Shown one piece after another: positions 1-10,089 of a stretch of 64,000 bases of DNA. Made by a program: the position numbers and the translations under genes. The first letter of the stretch is position 1. Each line of letters begins with the position of its first letter. Under the pieces are notes generated by a model, which saw only the letters and a program-made list of their open reading frames with translations, did not search any database and was not told the origin of the DNA. The DNA comes from Gallionella sp. (GTDB taxonomy: Bacteria > Pseudomonadota > Gammaproteobacteria > Burkholderiales > Gallionellaceae): contig JAUSNM010000055.1 of the NCBI GenBank assembly GCA_030645535.1, positions 1 to 64,000 of the forward strand, in the 5' to 3' direction.

Positions 1-3
1 AGT

Positions 4-537
4 TCAGACGAACTGGATTGAGGTGATGGAGATCAACGCACCGAGTGCAGCGCCGGCCAGTACATCGCTGGGGTAGTGCAGGCCGAGTATCGGGCGGGAC
101 AGGGCGACCAGCAAGGAAAATGGCAACACCAGCCAGATCAGCGCGGGGAAATAATACACGGCGATGATGCTGAATGACGCGGCATGCAGCGTGTGGCCGG
201 ACGGGAAGCTGAACTGGTCGAGCGTTTGGCCTGCACAGACGATGGCCGGATAAACGTTGAACGGGCGCGGACGCAGAGTTCTGCTTTTGATGAGTTTGTA
301 AATCGCCGTGCCGAGCAAACCTGCTGCGAGCATGTGCAACACAGCGGGCAACGCCACTGCCTGATAACACAGCAACAGCACTGCCATCAGTACGTACCAG
401 AATATCCCGTCGCCCAGGCGGCTGATCAGGCAGAACACGCGGCGTACAAAAAGGTGGCGACTCTGCCGATTGCAAAACAGGCAGAGTTCCACATCGTAAT
501 CGCTAATCCGTTGAAGCGGCGAATTCAGATTGGACAT
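4..537 (-). CDS. PAP2-family membrane phosphatase
   Basis: A 177-residue integral membrane phosphatase of the PAP2 superfamily, which removes phosphate from lipids such as phosphatidate, phosphatidylglycerophosphate or undecaprenyl diphosphate. All three signature motifs are visible: KSRTLRPRP (KxxxxxxRP), the FPSGHTLHA block, and SRPILGLHYPSD (SRxxxxxHxxxD), between several hydrophobic segments. I chose the ATG at 537 (MSNLNSP) because the upstream extension runs through a repeat and back into the glycosyltransferase gene. It lies 34 bases downstream of that gene and near dgkA, so a lipid or lipid-carrier substrate is likely. The exact substrate cannot be read from sequence. Confidence 0.85.
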   Translation of the reverse strand: MSNLNSPLQRISDYDVELCLFCNRQSRHLFVRRVFCLISRLGDGIFWYVLMAVLLLCYQAVALPAVLHMLAAGLLGTAIYKLIKSRTLRPRPFNVYPAIVCAGQTLDQFSFPSGHTLHAASFSIIAVYYFPALIWLVLPFSLLVALSRPILGLHYPSDVLAGAALGALISITSIQFV

Positions 538-571
538 GGTCAACGTGAAACTCGCGTAGCGATTCGTTTGC

Positions 572-1888
572 TCACTCGCCCGCTTGTCGCGCCATGGTCG
601 CTGCATCGCAGCGGGAACCTGGCGGAGATGCCCCTTGCGGGTACGGGAGAGGGTTGGTGAGAGGGGAACGGGCATGGGGTGATTTATCTTCGCCAAGCCC
701 GTTTACTCCCTGCGTGTGCACAGTCTCGAGCAGCACCGATTCCATCTGACCCATGATGTGATCCCAGGTCAGGGTTTTCATCGTGTGACGTGCAGCCTGG
801 CGTAAACGCTGTACCTGATCCAGATCTGCTATCAGCGTTTTTGCCTGTGTGACAAACGCCTGCGTGTCGCCCAACGCTACCAGCGCGCCGTTGGTGTTAT
901 GGACGATATGTTGGCGGGCGGCAGCGTAATCGTAGGCGATGGTTGCCAGGCTGCTGGCCATCGCTTCGACCGTGACATTGCCATAGGTCTCGGTCAGGCT
1001 GGGGTAGATGAAAATGTCGCCGGAGGCGTAATGTTCGGCCAGCGCTTCGCCTGTCTGCATGCCGGCAAAAATTACATCCGGGTACTGTTTTTGCAATCCT
1101 GCGCGCGCGGGGCCGTCGCCCACCAGAACCATCTTCGCTCGCGGATTCACGATGCGCATTTGTTCAAAAGCCAGCAGAGCCACAGTCAGATTTTTTTCTG
1201 CTGCGATGCGGCTTACCAGTATCACAACCGGGGTGGCATCATCGGCACCCCAGCAAGCGCGCAACGCACGACTGCGCTTGACCGGATTAAACAGCTCGGT
1301 GTCCACGCCGCGCGATACGACCCGCACGTTCTGGTAGCCTTCCTGCTCCAGTTGCAACTGCAACTGTGCCGTCGGCACCAGTGTACACGCCGCCTTGTTG
1401 TGGAAATGACGCAGGTAGGCGGCGATTGGCCATTTCAGCAGGCCGATGCCATAGTGTTGCGTGTAGCTGTGAAAATTGGTGTGAAAATCCGTGCTGACAG
1501 GAATATTCAATTTTCGGGCGGCGGATAATGCTGACCAGCCCAGCGGACCTTCGGTGGCGATATGCACGATGTCCGGACGCTGCTGCTGCCACAGGCGCAA
1601 CAACAGGCCTTTTGCGGGCAGCCCGGATTTGAGTCCGGAATAACCCGGGATAGGCATGCCGGCTACCAGCGTCTCGCGGTAGTTTTCTGTGTCAGTTGCA
1701 ATATCCTGTTTGTACTGGCGCGGTCGGATCAGGTGGATATTGTGTCCGCGCAGGCAGAGACCTTTGACCATGCGACCAATGGTGATGGCGACCCCGTTCA
1801 CCTCGGGCAGGTAGGTTTCGGTGACCAGCGCAATTTGCAGCGCTGCCGGCAATTCGATGATTTCATTTAATGTTTTCATGAAATACAT
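572..1888 (-). CDS. GT4-family glycosyltransferase
   Basis: A 438-residue cytoplasmic glycosyltransferase with the GT-B fold. The N-terminal domain begins ALVTETYLPEVNGVAITIGR, typical of family 4 enzymes that use a nucleotide sugar to glycosylate a lipid or polysaccharide. The C-terminal domain has the donor-site pattern PSLTETYGNVTVEAMA, including the conserved EX7E-type glutamates. The start may be 1888 or 1879 (MKTLNEI); neither has a clear ribosome site. The last ~35 residues (SPLTNPLPYPQGASPPG region) are encoded by a dispersed CCCTCTCC palindrome, so the natural C-terminus was probably replaced or extended. Clustering with PAP2 and dgkA suggests glycolipid metabolism, which is inference. 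Confidence 0.82.
   Translation of the reverse strand: MYFMKTLNEIIELPAALQIALVTETYLPEVNGVAITIGRMVKGLCLRGHNIHLIRPRQYKQDIATDTENYRETLVAGMPIPGYSGLKSGLPAKGLLLRLWQQQRPDIVHIATEGPLGWSALSAARKLNIPVSTDFHTNFHSYTQHYGIGLLKWPIAAYLRHFHNKAACTLVPTAQLQLQLEQEGYQNVRVVSRGVDTELFNPVKRSRALRACWGADDATPVVILVSRIAAEKNLTVALLAFEQMRIVNPRAKMVLVGDGPARAGLQKQYPDVIFAGMQTGEALAEHYASGDIFIYPSLTETYGNVTVEAMASSLATIAYDYAAARQHIVHNTNGALVALGDTQAFVTQAKTLIADLDQVQRLRQAARHTMKTLTWDHIMGQMESVLLETVHTQGVNGLGEDKSPHARSPLTNPLPYPQGASPPGSRCDAATMARQAGE
629..675. repeat. CCCTCTCC palindromic repeat inside glycosyltransferase 3' end
   Basis: A G-rich stretch whose minus strand reads CCCCTCTCACCAACCCTCTCCC and then a spacer and AAGGGGC. It resembles the repeats at 33187, 33453, 52545 and 55352. 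Here it forms the last codons of the glycosyltransferase gene. Confidence 0.55.
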
Positions 1889-1933
1889 CGTGCAGCGCTT
1901 GCATGAATCTTTAATTATGTTTTCTTGAATAAT

Positions 1934-2305
1934 TTATGACGCCATCAAAACCAGTCCCCAGATGACGACCGCATTGACAAGGCTGACCAGTACCGCTGCG
2001 CTGCCGATGTCCTTGGCGCGTTTGGCCAGATCGTGACTATCCAGCGAGATGCGGTCCACGGTGGCTTCAATAGCCGAGTTAAGCAATTCGACGATAATCA
2101 CCAGCAGCACACTGCCTATCATCAATGCCCGGCCAATGAGGCTTACATGCAACCAGATGGCGAGCGGAATCAGGATGACGGCGAGCAGCGCTTCCTGGCG
2201 AAACGCATCTTCGTGCTTGTAGGCGGCGCGAAATCCGGCCAGCGAATAGCCAAACGCGCTGCATAAACGCCGTAATCCGGTTTTGCCTTTGTAGGGACTT
2301 TCCAT
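1934..2305 (-). CDS. dgkA: diacylglycerol kinase
   Basis: A 123-residue small integral membrane kinase that phosphorylates diacylglycerol to phosphatidate in the inner membrane, recycling lipid left over from membrane-derived glycan synthesis. The signature ELLNSAIEATVDRIS and the following AKDIGSAAV, which contribute catalytic residues, are present, along with three hydrophobic helices (about 40-58, 58-75, 100-121). Length matches the family (about 120). GGAG lies about 12 bases before the ATG. It lies 45 bases upstream of the glycosyltransferase on the same strand, so the three lipid genes could be one operon. Confidence 0.93.
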   Translation of the reverse strand: MESPYKGKTGLRRLCSAFGYSLAGFRAAYKHEDAFRQEALLAVILIPLAIWLHVSLIGRALMIGSVLLVIIVELLNSAIEATVDRISLDSHDLAKRAKDIGSAAVLVSLVNAVVIWGLVLMAS

Positions 2306-2512
2306 TGCATGACTCCAGAAGTAAAGTCACAATTATGCGTCAATAACATGACAGCAAAATTTCTGCATAACGCGCCTGCGCGTCAAAAATCGTTAAAAAG
2401 GCCATTTATCCACGAAAAACACTTAACAAATCGAAAGCTTGCCTGCATGAAGCAGGAGCCTCAAAAAGACGCTGGAATTTAACATTCGAGTGGCCATTTG
2501 CCTGATGTATTG

Positions 2513-4132
2513 CTATGCAAAAAGTTTGGCCTCGCCGTTGTTCTGAGCAATTTCGCTGAAGCGGAAGCGGGAGACGCTGCGGTGCAATATCTCGGAGGCG
2601 CGGGCCATGCCGGCCATTTCATCGCGTGTATTTTCGATGTCATTGCTGGTGCTGGCGCTGATGTTGTGTACTTCGGCCATGTGTGTGGCGATGAGTTCTC
2701 CGGAGGTGGATTGCTCCTGCGTGGCCTGTGCGATTTGTTGCATGCGTACAGCTACCAGTTGCATGGAATCTCCGATTTCAGCCAGTACGGCATCGGTCCT
2801 CTTGCCGCGTTTTACACCGATTTTGGCTGTTTCACGCGCCGACTGCATGACGCTGACGGCATTCCGGGCAGAAACCTGCACTTCCTGGAGCAGTTCCGAA
2901 ATGTCCTTGACTGAATTGGCTGTCCGGTCGGACAGGGTTCTGACCTCGTCCGCCACCACCGCGAAACCGCGACCATGCTCACCGGCTCTTGCGGCTTCGA
3001 TGGCGGCATTCAGCGCCAGCAGGTTGGTTTGCCCTGCGATGTCTTTGATGATCTTGCTGATATCGCTGACCCGATGCAAGGTCTGATTGAGGCCGTCCAT
3101 GGTCTGAACAGATTCATTCATGGTCATGTCAAGAGCAGAGATGGCCTCCAGGGTTTGACGGCCAGCCTCGCTGCCTTCTCTTACCTGCTCGCGTGTGCGG
3201 TTTGCGGCATCGGCTGCGAAATTGGCGTTTTCGGCAATGGCAAAAATGGTGCTGCGCATCTCCTGAATCGAGTCGTTGGCATTGGATGCCTTCTCGGATT
3301 GCGCATTCGCATTGGTGCTGACCGCATGCGTCATTTGCAGCACCTTGCTGGTGGCCTTGGATGCCTGGTCAGAGGACAAGTTGACCTCGCGCAGGATGCC
3401 CTCGAAGCTTGCGATGAAGGAATTGACGGTACTCGCCATGACACCGATCTCGTCGGCATGGCTGGCAGGCAGCCGGTGGGTGAGATCACCATTGATCAGA
3501 TGATCCATGGCACTGATGACATCATCCACGCGTTTTTTCAGGTAGCGATTGAAACGCGCCTGAAAGGAAATGATGACGATTCCGGCAAAAAACAACGGCA
3601 AGACGATGATCCAGATAATGCGATTGACGGCGCTGTTGATCGAGGCTTTGGCGTCCGCCCAGGTTGACTCGTTGGCGGTCATCAGTGCGTCGATGTCGGC
3701 AATCATCGGTCCGGTATGCATGCCATAAAGCATATCCTGCGCAGTGACCGCATCTGCCGGGCTGGTGCTTGCAATCTGGACGGCCAGTTTCAGCCCCTTT
3801 GCATATTCTTCCCATGCGCTCAGCGCATGCGCAAGTTTGGCTTGATCAACGCCAGGCTGAGCAGCCTGCACTGTGCCTTGATGCAGGGCGCGAATCTTCT
3901 TGTCTGCCACTGCCAGTGTTTTCTCTGTTTCCTGGAGGATGGGATCTGCACGCGAGATTGCCAGCGCTTCGCTTTTGATAGCGGACAAATTGGCCGCAAA
4001 TATCTGTTGGTTCTGATATTGATCGAATGTGTTGCGCAACATGGAAAGTTGTATCACGGCGAAAATAATGACGCCGGACAGACTGATCAGGGTGATCAGG
4101 GCGATCAGGCGCAATTGGGATTGAAGCGTCAT
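2513..4132 (-). CDS. methyl-accepting chemotaxis protein
   Basis: A 539-residue transmembrane chemoreceptor. It has TM1 at about residues 9-29, a periplasmic helical-bundle sensor at about 30-170, TM2 at about 170-190 ([20 protein letters not shown]), a HAMP domain, and a long coiled-coil signalling domain. The kinase-interaction hairpin is intact ([20 protein letters not shown] then [10 protein letters not shown]). No NWETF-type tail for methylation enzymes is visible. Its ATG overlaps the stop of the upstream EAL-CBS-GGDEF gene (ATGA), so the two are translationally coupled. Ligand unknown. Confidence 0.93.
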   Translation of the reverse strand: MTLQSQLRLIALITLISLSGVIIFAVIQLSMLRNTFDQYQNQQIFAANLSAIKSEALAISRADPILQETEKTLAVADKKIRALHQGTVQAAQPGVDQAKLAHALSAWEEYAKGLKLAVQIASTSPADAVTAQDMLYGMHTGPMIADIDALMTANESTWADAKASINSAVNRIIWIIVLPLFFAGIVIISFQARFNRYLKKRVDDVISAMDHLINGDLTHRLPASHADEIGVMASTVNSFIASFEGILREVNLSSDQASKATSKVLQMTHAVSTNANAQSEKASNANDSIQEMRSTIFAIAENANFAADAANRTREQVREGSEAGRQTLEAISALDMTMNESVQTMDGLNQTLHRVSDISKIIKDIAGQTNLLALNAAIEAARAGEHGRGFAVVADEVRTLSDRTANSVKDISELLQEVQVSARNAVSVMQSARETAKIGVKRGKRTDAVLAEIGDSMQLVAVRMQQIAQATQEQSTSGELIATHMAEVHNISASTSNDIENTRDEMAGMARASEILHRSVSRFRFSEIAQNNGEAKLFA

Positions 4133-5979
4133 GGCAGGCTCCCCATCGTGCGTTGTTCAATGAACAGGCTGTTGCCGGGCATTTTTTTCGCCATTTTCTT
4201 GGCGTCAGACATGGCCGCAGAGACTTCGTGATGCGACATGAATTGTCCGGGCGATATCTGGATCGCGCCTATGGACAGACTGGTGAGCGGGTGGAAGTGA
4301 ATCTGGCCATCGCGGCCTTCGCTGGAATAGCCGCCGTCGATCAGATGCTCTTCCCTGAACAGCAACGACGCGGCTTGTTCAAACGAGCGCAGCGCCTGTT
4401 CGCAGCGCGTCTTCCAGTCGCGGCTTTGCATCAACAGGATGAAGTCATCACCACCGATATGGCCGATGAAATCCTGCTTGTGATCGCATGCCCAGCCAAG
4501 CAGGCGTCCGGTGAGCTGGATCATTTCATCGCCTTTGCGATAGCTGTAAGTGTCATTGAAAGGCTTGAAGTGATCGAGGTCGCAATAGCAGGCGATAAAC
4601 GGTGTGTTCGCTTGCAACAGGCGTTCGATGTGCTCATTGATGGGCACGTTGCCCGGCAGCAGACTGAGCGGATTGGCATAGCGCGCTGACTCCAGCTGCA
4701 TCCTGGTCAGCTCACGCAACAGGTCTTGCCCCGAAGCTACGCCGATGTAGCGTTCGTTCTCGGTGATGATGAAGCCGTCGGCGAAATGGCGGGTATCCGC
4801 TTCCGCCAGATAATGGCTCAGTTCCTCGATCGGCATGCTCTTTTCCACCAGCAGAGGGAGGCTTTGTATAAATTTGTTGCACGGCTTCTTGCCGATCAAT
4901 TCGCGCTGGAATGGCTTGGAGTAGCAGTCGATGAACAGATAGCGGTTGATGAGTCCGATCGGCAGCCCGTTCTTGACCACAGGGATGATGTGTAAGGCGG
5001 GGTTGCTGGAAAAACGTTCAAAGACCTGGTCATTCGACGTTTCAGGCTGTACCGGTTCAACATAGCTCAGCAGTTTCTGAGCCGTTATCTGCGAGCGATG
5101 ACTCACCTGGGCCGCAGGAAAAATGCAGATATTGGATGAGTTGATGATGCTGCTGGTCTCGTTGGATGCCAGCAAGGGCGGCGTATGGCTCGGGCGTGCG
5201 ATGAAATACCCTTGTCCCAGCGCGATGCCGATGTCTTTAACCACGCGCAATTCGCCTTCGGTTTCGATTCCTTCGGCGATGACGCGCGTGCCGCAACTCT
5301 CGGCGATCTGCTGGATGGATTTCAAAAATTGCAATTTGATCGGATCGTGATCCACACCCTGCACGAAATGCATGTCGATCTTGATGTACTCGGGGCGCAA
5401 TTCGGACCACAGGCGCAAACTGGAGAAGCCTTCGCCAAGATCATCGATGGCGGTCTTGAAACCCATGGCCCGATAGTGCAGCAGCGCGCTGCGCATTTCT
5501 TCGAAATCGTAAGTGGGCTGGTTCTCGGTGATCTCCATGACGACGCGCGCAGGATCAATGCCCAGCTGGCGCATGAATTCCAGGGTCTGACCGTTTTTGA
5601 AGCCGGGGTGGGTCAGCGTCTCAGGACTGATGTTGAGGAACAGACTGCCCGGCAATTTTTGCTTGGCAAATGCCTCCAATACAATTTGGCGCGCCAGCAT
5701 TTCGACTTCCAGCGACAGGTTCTGTTGTGCGGCTGCGCCAAACAGATTGACAGGCGAATGCAGCGGACTGTCGGCCGGGCCGCGTATCAGGCCTTCAAAA
5801 CCCAGAAATTCACCACTCTTGAGGTCAATGATGGGCTGGAACAGGGCGCTCAGCTTGCGTTGAGCAATGATAGTCTGGAGTGGCGTCATGTCTTGTGCAG
5901 GCGCTAGGCTGCGCCTGAATTGCGCGTGCGGTGCGCGGGCACCTGAACGATGTAACTCAACGGGTAATGTGGCGAGCAT
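4129..5979 (-). CDS. EAL-CBS-GGDEF c-di-GMP protein
   Basis: A 616-residue cytoplasmic protein. The EAL domain (about 35-275) keeps the catalytic set: FEGLIRG for the EAL motif, the LFLNISPE asparagine, [31 protein letters not shown] and the GQGYFIARP glutamine. It is therefore probably an active c-di-GMP phosphodiesterase. A CBS-type region (about 310-430) may bind a nucleotide. The C-terminal GGDEF domain has GGDDF instead of GGDEF/GGEEF and HKQD in place of the RxxD inhibitory site, so its cyclase activity is doubtful. An internal ATG at 5889 (MTPLQTI) is an alternative start. It overlaps the chemoreceptor gene by ATGA, suggesting a shared pathway. Confidence 0.9.
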   Translation of the reverse strand: MLATLPVELHRSGARAPHAQFRRSLAPAQDMTPLQTIIAQRKLSALFQPIIDLKSGEFLGFEGLIRGPADSPLHSPVNLFGAAAQQNLSLEVEMLARQIVLEAFAKQKLPGSLFLNISPETLTHPGFKNGQTLEFMRQLGIDPARVVMEITENQPTYDFEEMRSALLHYRAMGFKTAIDDLGEGFSSLRLWSELRPEYIKIDMHFVQGVDHDPIKLQFLKSIQQIAESCGTRVIAEGIETEGELRVVKDIGIALGQGYFIARPSHTPPLLASNETSSIINSSNICIFPAAQVSHRSQITAQKLLSYVEPVQPETSNDQVFERFSSNPALHIIPVVKNGLPIGLINRYLFIDCYSKPFQRELIGKKPCNKFIQSLPLLVEKSMPIEELSHYLAEADTRHFADGFIITENERYIGVASGQDLLRELTRMQLESARYANPLSLLPGNVPINEHIERLLQANTPFIACYCDLDHFKPFNDTYSYRKGDEMIQLTGRLLGWACDHKQDFIGHIGGDDFILLMQSRDWKTRCEQALRSFEQAASLLFREEHLIDGGYSSEGRDGQIHFHPLTSLSIGAIQISPGQFMSHHEVSAAMSDAKKMAKKMPGNSLFIEQRTMGSLP

Positions 5980-6327
5980 GGGGTTTTACCGTAATCTGTC
6001 TTGAGGCCCGCACACTAGCGCGATGTTGTGACAGTGATATGACAGGCAAAGCTGCGGGAACCCGATGCCATTTTTCCGTTGGGAATGGAATGGGCACGTC
6101 TGCTGAGAAACTTGCGACCTCAAGTCACCTGATCGCAAGTCTGTAGTGGTGCGCCCGGAGCGATGAATCCGGGTGCCGGCAAAAGATTATTTTGCTGCTG
6201 TGATCATCTGCCATAAGGCAGGCAGTCAGCAATGATGACGTGCAGATCACGATCATGACCGGAACGTCGTTTTCTCAGATAGCCGTCGTTCAACAAGGCC
6301 GATCACACAAAAACTCACACGGTCAGG
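5980..6327. other. intergenic region, no gene seen
   Basis: 348 bases between the start of the EAL-CBS-GGDEF gene and the end of the DUF2242 lipoprotein gene, both on the minus strand. It should contain the promoter of the EAL-chemoreceptor pair, but I see no convincing -35/-10 pair, no RNA gene and no coding stretch with family resemblance. Confidence 0.5.
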
Positions 6328-6831
6328 CTAGCGTCCCAATTCCTGCTGTACGGCCCGATAGAAACGCTCATAGAAATCCTTATTCGTTACGGTCTCGCCC
6401 CGTATCTTTACCTGATTATCGACCTCGCTCTTACTGCTGATGGAAATGGGAGACACGAGAGGCACGCCAATTGAAGTGCTCTGGCGGCTGGTCTTAACGT
6501 CGAAATGCTCTTCAGTGGCGGTTACGAACAGCGTGGAGCCACTGGCATGTTGGCCGCAGGTGACGTAAAGACGCAGTATGGCATGACGATTCTCTTCGAT
6601 TTGGAATTCTTTGGCGCCGATAAGGTTATGTTCGGCGCGGTCCTCAACGATATAGCCATCTCTGAGCAATACGCGGCGGGCAGCCTCGCATGCGGGTTCA
6701 GCAGTGGCGGCAAAATTTCTGCTATGGCGTGAATCGGTATGAAATTCCTCTTTCTCGGCATAGGTACGGGGGCCGCTGCACGCAGCGAGCAACAGGGATA
6801 TCAGCGTCAAAACCAAACTGTAACGTTTCAT
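6328..6831 (-). CDS. DUF2242-type lipoprotein
   Basis: A 167-residue predicted lipoprotein. The N-terminus MKRYSLVLTLISLLLAACSG is a clear type II signal peptide with the lipobox LAAC, so the mature protein is anchored by Cys19. The start at 6831 is chosen because GGGAGGA lies just upstream. The rest (VTATEEHFDVKTSR, then SIGVPLVSPISISS and NKDFYERFYRAV) resembles the uncharacterised DUF2242 family of betaproteobacterial lipoproteins. This match is from memory and not searched. Function unknown. Confidence 0.75.
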   Translation of the reverse strand: MKRYSLVLTLISLLLAACSGPRTYAEKEEFHTDSRHSRNFAATAEPACEAARRVLLRDGYIVEDRAEHNLIGAKEFQIEENRHAILRLYVTCGQHASGSTLFVTATEEHFDVKTSRQSTSIGVPLVSPISISSKSEVDNQVKIRGETVTNKDFYERFYRAVQQELGR

Positions 6832-6851
6832 TTTTCCTCCCGGCAACATAA

Positions 6852-7065
6852 TTAATTGGATGCGCTAAATACAGCTCCACTTGATTGAATAGTATTTTTT
6901 AGTGGAAGCCTTGCAGTTAATGCCAACGCCGCTTTGGGCAGTGCGGGCAAGTTTTCAAAGTAGAACTCATCCGGCGTTTTGTCGTCAAGCGACGGCTTTG
7001 TTCGTAGAACCTGAAGTATTTCTCTAAGCCCCGCTTTGCATCGTTCACGCAGTCGTATTGGCGAC
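6852..7065 (-). pseudogene. IS3-family transposase C-terminal remnant
   Basis: The minus strand encodes pieces of the C-terminus of an IS3-type transposase (OrfB, DDE integrase) in two frames. One frame gives YDCVNDAKRGLEKYFRFYEQ. After a shift near 7010 the other gives PSLDDKTPDEFYFENLPAL, which matches the family's usual ending of 'K.GL..YF.FYN..R.HQSL...TP.EVY'. The catalytic DDE part, the ends of the element and the first ORF are missing. It is therefore a decayed, non-functional fragment and the only trace of an insertion sequence that I recognise here. Confidence 0.7.
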
Positions 7066-7278
7066 GCTGAATGACTGCTGCCGGCACTATGGTAATCCAA
7101 ATTATTATTATCTGAAGCACATATCAGCGTACGAGAGCATTTAAATGATGTGATGGGGTTGTGAACGTCATCAAGACCGATTGCATAACCGGGGAGCCGA
7201 CAACGTGAAAATGAGCCACCACATGAACATGGGCGCATCAAATAATGCGCCCGGATTTATTCTGTGTGGCTGAAATAG

Positions 7279-7313
7279 AAAAGGCTCATTTCCATTGGGA
7301 AATGAGCCTTTTT
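7279..7313 (-). terminator. terminator downstream of tRNA-Arg
   Basis: A perfect 15-bp inverted repeat (AAAAGGCTCATTTCC, loop ATTG, and its complement) with A and T runs at its ends. It lies 7 bases past the 3' end of the minus-strand tRNA-Arg, where an intrinsic terminator is expected. Confidence 0.85.
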
Positions 7314-7319
7314 CTGGAT

Positions 7320-7396
7320 TGGTGCGCTCGGCGGGAGTCGAACCCACGACCCTTGGCTTCGGAAACCAATACTCTATCCAGCTGAGCTACGAGCGC
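7320..7396 (-). tRNA. tRNA-Arg (anticodon CCG)
   Basis: A 77-nt tRNA with CCA encoded. The acceptor stem GCGCTCG/CGAGCGC pairs perfectly, followed by discriminator A and CCA. The D-arm contains AGCTCAGCTGGATAGAG and the T-arm contains GGGTTCGACTCCC. The anticodon stem TTGGT/GCCAA closes a 7-nt loop TTCCGAA, giving anticodon CCG, which reads the arginine codon CGG. It is a single gene, not part of a tRNA cluster. The IS3 remnant lies about 250 bases beyond its 3' end, so the tRNA may have been near an insertion hot spot. Confidence 0.97.
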
Positions 7397-7588
7397 GTAT
7401 CGTGAAAATTGCAGAGTGAACTTAGGAAATCGAACCCGACTAAAGCAGAGAAACTGTCGGACGCATTCCAAATGCGTGCGCAGCATAGCGGTTTTTGGCT
7501 ATTTCGTCCATGACGACCATCTGATCATGACGGTAAGCATGCAAAAAGTGCTATCTTTGCACCTTCAGAATAACCTGTTGATCGCGCG

Positions 7589-8011
7589 ATGTTTACCAAT
7601 CCAGATACTGAAACAATCCGTCAAATGCTGAAACAGATCCACACTGTCGCGGTAGTTGGGCTTTCATCTAACGAATCGCGTCCGAGTTATCGGGTGGCGC
7701 GTGGTTTGCAAAGTCTGGGTTATCGCATCATTCCGGTGCGGCCGATGCTGGAGGCGGTGCTGGGCGAGCACGCTTATCCGGATCTGGAAAGTCTGCCTGA
7801 GATACCCGACATCGTGGATGTGTTCCGTGCCGCCGAGCATGTTCCCGCCATTGTGGACAGCTGTATTAACTTAGGCATCAAACGTATCTGGCTGCAAGAC
7901 GGCGTTGTTCACGAGGAGGCGGCGCAACGTGCTGCGGACGCCGGCATCACCGTCATCATGAATCGTTGTATCTGGCGCGACTGCATGCAGTTGTGCGAGC
8001 GCATTTCGTGA
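7589..8011 (+). CDS. CoA-binding domain protein (YccU-type)
   Basis: A 140-residue single-domain Rossmann protein of the CoA-binding family, related to the N-terminal part of acyl-CoA synthetases. The start of the fold is visible as VAVVGLSSNESRPSYRVARG with its glycine-rich nucleotide loop. The later segments PDIVDVFRAAEHVPAIVDSC and GIKRIWLQDGVVHEEAA are typical of the family. Its cellular role is not established. The stop codon overlaps the GTG start of tag (GTGA), so the two are coupled. Confidence 0.85.
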   Translation: MFTNPDTETIRQMLKQIHTVAVVGLSSNESRPSYRVARGLQSLGYRIIPVRPMLEAVLGEHAYPDLESLPEIPDIVDVFRAAEHVPAIVDSCINLGIKRIWLQDGVVHEEAAQRAADAGITVIMNRCIWRDCMQLCERIS

Positions 8012-8595
8012 ATCAGACGCGCTGTGCCTGGGCGGGCAACGATGCCTTGTACCTGCAATATCACGATACCGAATGGGGTGTGCCGCTCCACGATGACCGG
8101 GGCCTGTTTGAATTTCTGATTCTGGAAGGTGCACAGGCCGGGTTGAGCTGGATTACCATCTTGCGCAAACGCGAAAATTATCGCGCCGCCTTCGATAATT
8201 TCAACGCTGCACGCATTGCGGCTTATGACACTGATAAAATAGCGTCGCTGTTGCTTAATCCGGGTATTGTGCGCAACCGTCTCAAGGTGCAATCGACTGT
8301 CAGCAACGCACAGCAATTTCTTCGCGTGCAGGATGAGTTCGGCAGTTTCGCTAGGTTTCTCTGGCAATTTGTCGGCGGCAAGCCTCGTCAAAATGCATGG
8401 CGCAGCACGGCTTGCGTGCCCGCGAGTACGCCTGAGTCGGATGCGATGAGCCTTGAATTAAAACGCCGTGGTTTCAAGTTTGTCGGCACGACGATCTGCT
8501 ACGCGCTGATGCAGGCGACCGGCATGGTCAATGACCACACCACGGATTGTTTCCGGCACGAAGAACTTAGGCGCTCTGCTGTTGCCGCATTGTGA
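8008..8595 (+). CDS. tag: DNA-3-methyladenine glycosylase I
   Basis: A 195-residue base-excision repair enzyme that removes 3-methyladenine from alkylated DNA. The zinc-snap residues are present: the N-terminal Cys in TRCAWAG, the His in YHDTEWGVP, and the C-terminal His and Cys in NDHTTDCFRH. The catalytic-pocket stretch LEGAQAGLSWITILRKRENY is intact. The start is a GTG at 8008 overlapping the previous stop. It is a constitutive alkylation-repair enzyme, and ogt at 32.7 kb repairs related damage. Confidence 0.95.
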   Translation: MNQTRCAWAGNDALYLQYHDTEWGVPLHDDRGLFEFLILEGAQAGLSWITILRKRENYRAAFDNFNAARIAAYDTDKIASLLLNPGIVRNRLKVQSTVSNAQQFLRVQDEFGSFARFLWQFVGGKPRQNAWRSTACVPASTPESDAMSLELKRRGFKFVGTTICYALMQATGMVNDHTTDCFRHEELRRSAVAAL

Positions 8596-8622
8596 TGATA
8601 AAAATACAAAGGAATCAATAAG

Positions 8623-9453
8623 ATGCTGTTGAAATTTACCAAAATGCACGGTGCCGGAAATGATTTTGTGGTGCTGGATGGCATACGCCAGCACATATCG
8701 CTCAGCACGGAACAGTTGCGTCTGCTGGCTGACCGCCATTTTGGCGTGGGTTGCGACCAGATATTGCTGGTCGAAAAAGCGCATGATTCAAGCGCCGATT
8801 TCCGCTACCGTATCTTCAATGCGGATGGCGGAGAAGTCGAACAATGCGGCAATGGCGCGCGCTGCTTCGTGCGTTTCGTGCATGATCAAAAGTTGACCAG
8901 CAAGCCTGAAATCGTGGTTGAAACGCACAATGGTTTAATCCGTCCGCGCCTGGAAGACGACGGGCGTGTAGTGGTGAATATGGGCGCCCCCGTTTTTACA
9001 GCGGAGCGGATTCCATTTTCAGGCGGTACGGTCGAAGTGATTCAGCCCCTGGAGGTCGACGGTGAAACGCTGATGATCAGTGTTTTGTCGATGGGTAATC
9101 CGCATGCAGTGCAAATCGTCGATGATGTTGCAACGGCGGCAGTGGAAAAACTGGGGCCGTTGATCGAGCATCATCCGAGCTTCCCCAAACGCGTCAATGT
9201 CGGCTTCATGCAGGTCATGGACAGGCAGCATGTACGCCTGCGCGTGTATGAGCGCGGTACCGGTGAGACGTTATCCTGCGGAACCGGTGCCTGTGCGGCT
9301 GTGGTGGCCGGCATCAGGCGCGGCCTGCTGGACAGCCCGGTGACGGTTGCCACGCATGGCGGGACGCTGAACATTGCCTGGGGCGGTGAGGACACGCCGG
9401 TATTGATGACAGGGCCTGCGATCAGCGTATTCACAGGCGAGATTAATTTATAA
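8623..9453 (+). CDS. dapF: diaminopimelate epimerase
   Basis: A 276-residue cytoplasmic enzyme converting LL- to meso-diaminopimelate for lysine and peptidoglycan synthesis. Both catalytic cysteines are in their motifs: EQCGNGARC and SCGTGAC. The N-terminus [19 protein letters not shown] and FGVGCDQIL are diagnostic. Length is normal. It heads the conserved dapF-DUF484-xerC order known from proteobacteria, with only 3 bases to the next gene. Confidence 0.97.
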   Translation: MLLKFTKMHGAGNDFVVLDGIRQHISLSTEQLRLLADRHFGVGCDQILLVEKAHDSSADFRYRIFNADGGEVEQCGNGARCFVRFVHDQKLTSKPEIVVETHNGLIRPRLEDDGRVVVNMGAPVFTAERIPFSGGTVEVIQPLEVDGETLMISVLSMGNPHAVQIVDDVATAAVEKLGPLIEHHPSFPKRVNVGFMQVMDRQHVRLRVYERGTGETLSCGTGACAAVVAGIRRGLLDSPVTVATHGGTLNIAWGGEDTPVLMTGPAISVFTGEINL

Positions 9454-9456
9454 GGT

Positions 9457-10089
9457 ATGAGCATGAAATCAGAAGACGTTGCACACTATTTGCTGAACAC
9501 TCCGGAATTCTTTGAGGAGCATGTCGAGACGCTGGCACAGATCACCTTGCCTCACCCTCATGGCGGGCGCACGATTTCCCTGAGCGAGCGGCAACTGTTT
9601 GCCTTACGCGAGAAGAACAAGGTGCTGGAAAAGCAGCTGTATGAAATGCTCGAATTCGCCAAGGAGAACGAAGCGCTGCAACACAAGGTGCATGAATTCA
9701 GCAACGCGCTGTTTGCCGCACGCGATCTTGCCACCTTGCAAGAGATGATTCCACGCCTGCTGCGTGAGATTTTTTCCGTGCCGCATGCGGCGTTGCACCT
9801 GTGGCAGGTCAACCCGCCCAGCATGGAAGTGCTGATGTTTACCGACGCGCAAGTGCAGCCGGTATGCACGCATCAGGCTGCACACGATACCGCCAGCTGG
9901 TTCGGTGAAAGCGCTCCGTTGCTGCACTCTTTCGCCTATCTGCCGTTGCATGCCGGTAGCGTATCCATCGGACTGCTGGTGCTGGCCTCCGAAGACAAAC
10001 AACGCTTCTATCCGGAGATGGGCACCGTATTCCTGCAACGCATCAGCGAGGCGGCAGGCAGCGCGCTGCATCCATATCTCGATCACTAA
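9457..10089 (+). CDS. DUF484 family protein
   Basis: A 210-residue protein of the DUF484 family (GAF-like fold), found between dapF and xerC in many proteobacteria. The characteristic start is visible (DVAHYLLNTPEFFEEHVETL), followed by LPHPHGGRTISLSERQ. A coiled-coil helix (REKNKVLEKQLYEMLEFAKE) leads into a GAF-like C-terminal domain. No enzymatic residues are recognisable and the function is unknown. It is probably cotranscribed with dapF. Confidence 0.92.
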   Translation: MSMKSEDVAHYLLNTPEFFEEHVETLAQITLPHPHGGRTISLSERQLFALREKNKVLEKQLYEMLEFAKENEALQHKVHEFSNALFAARDLATLQEMIPRLLREIFSVPHAALHLWQVNPPSMEVLMFTDAQVQPVCTHQAAHDTASWFGESAPLLHSFAYLPLHAGSVSIGLLVLASEDKQRFYPEMGTVFLQRISEAAGSALHPYLDH

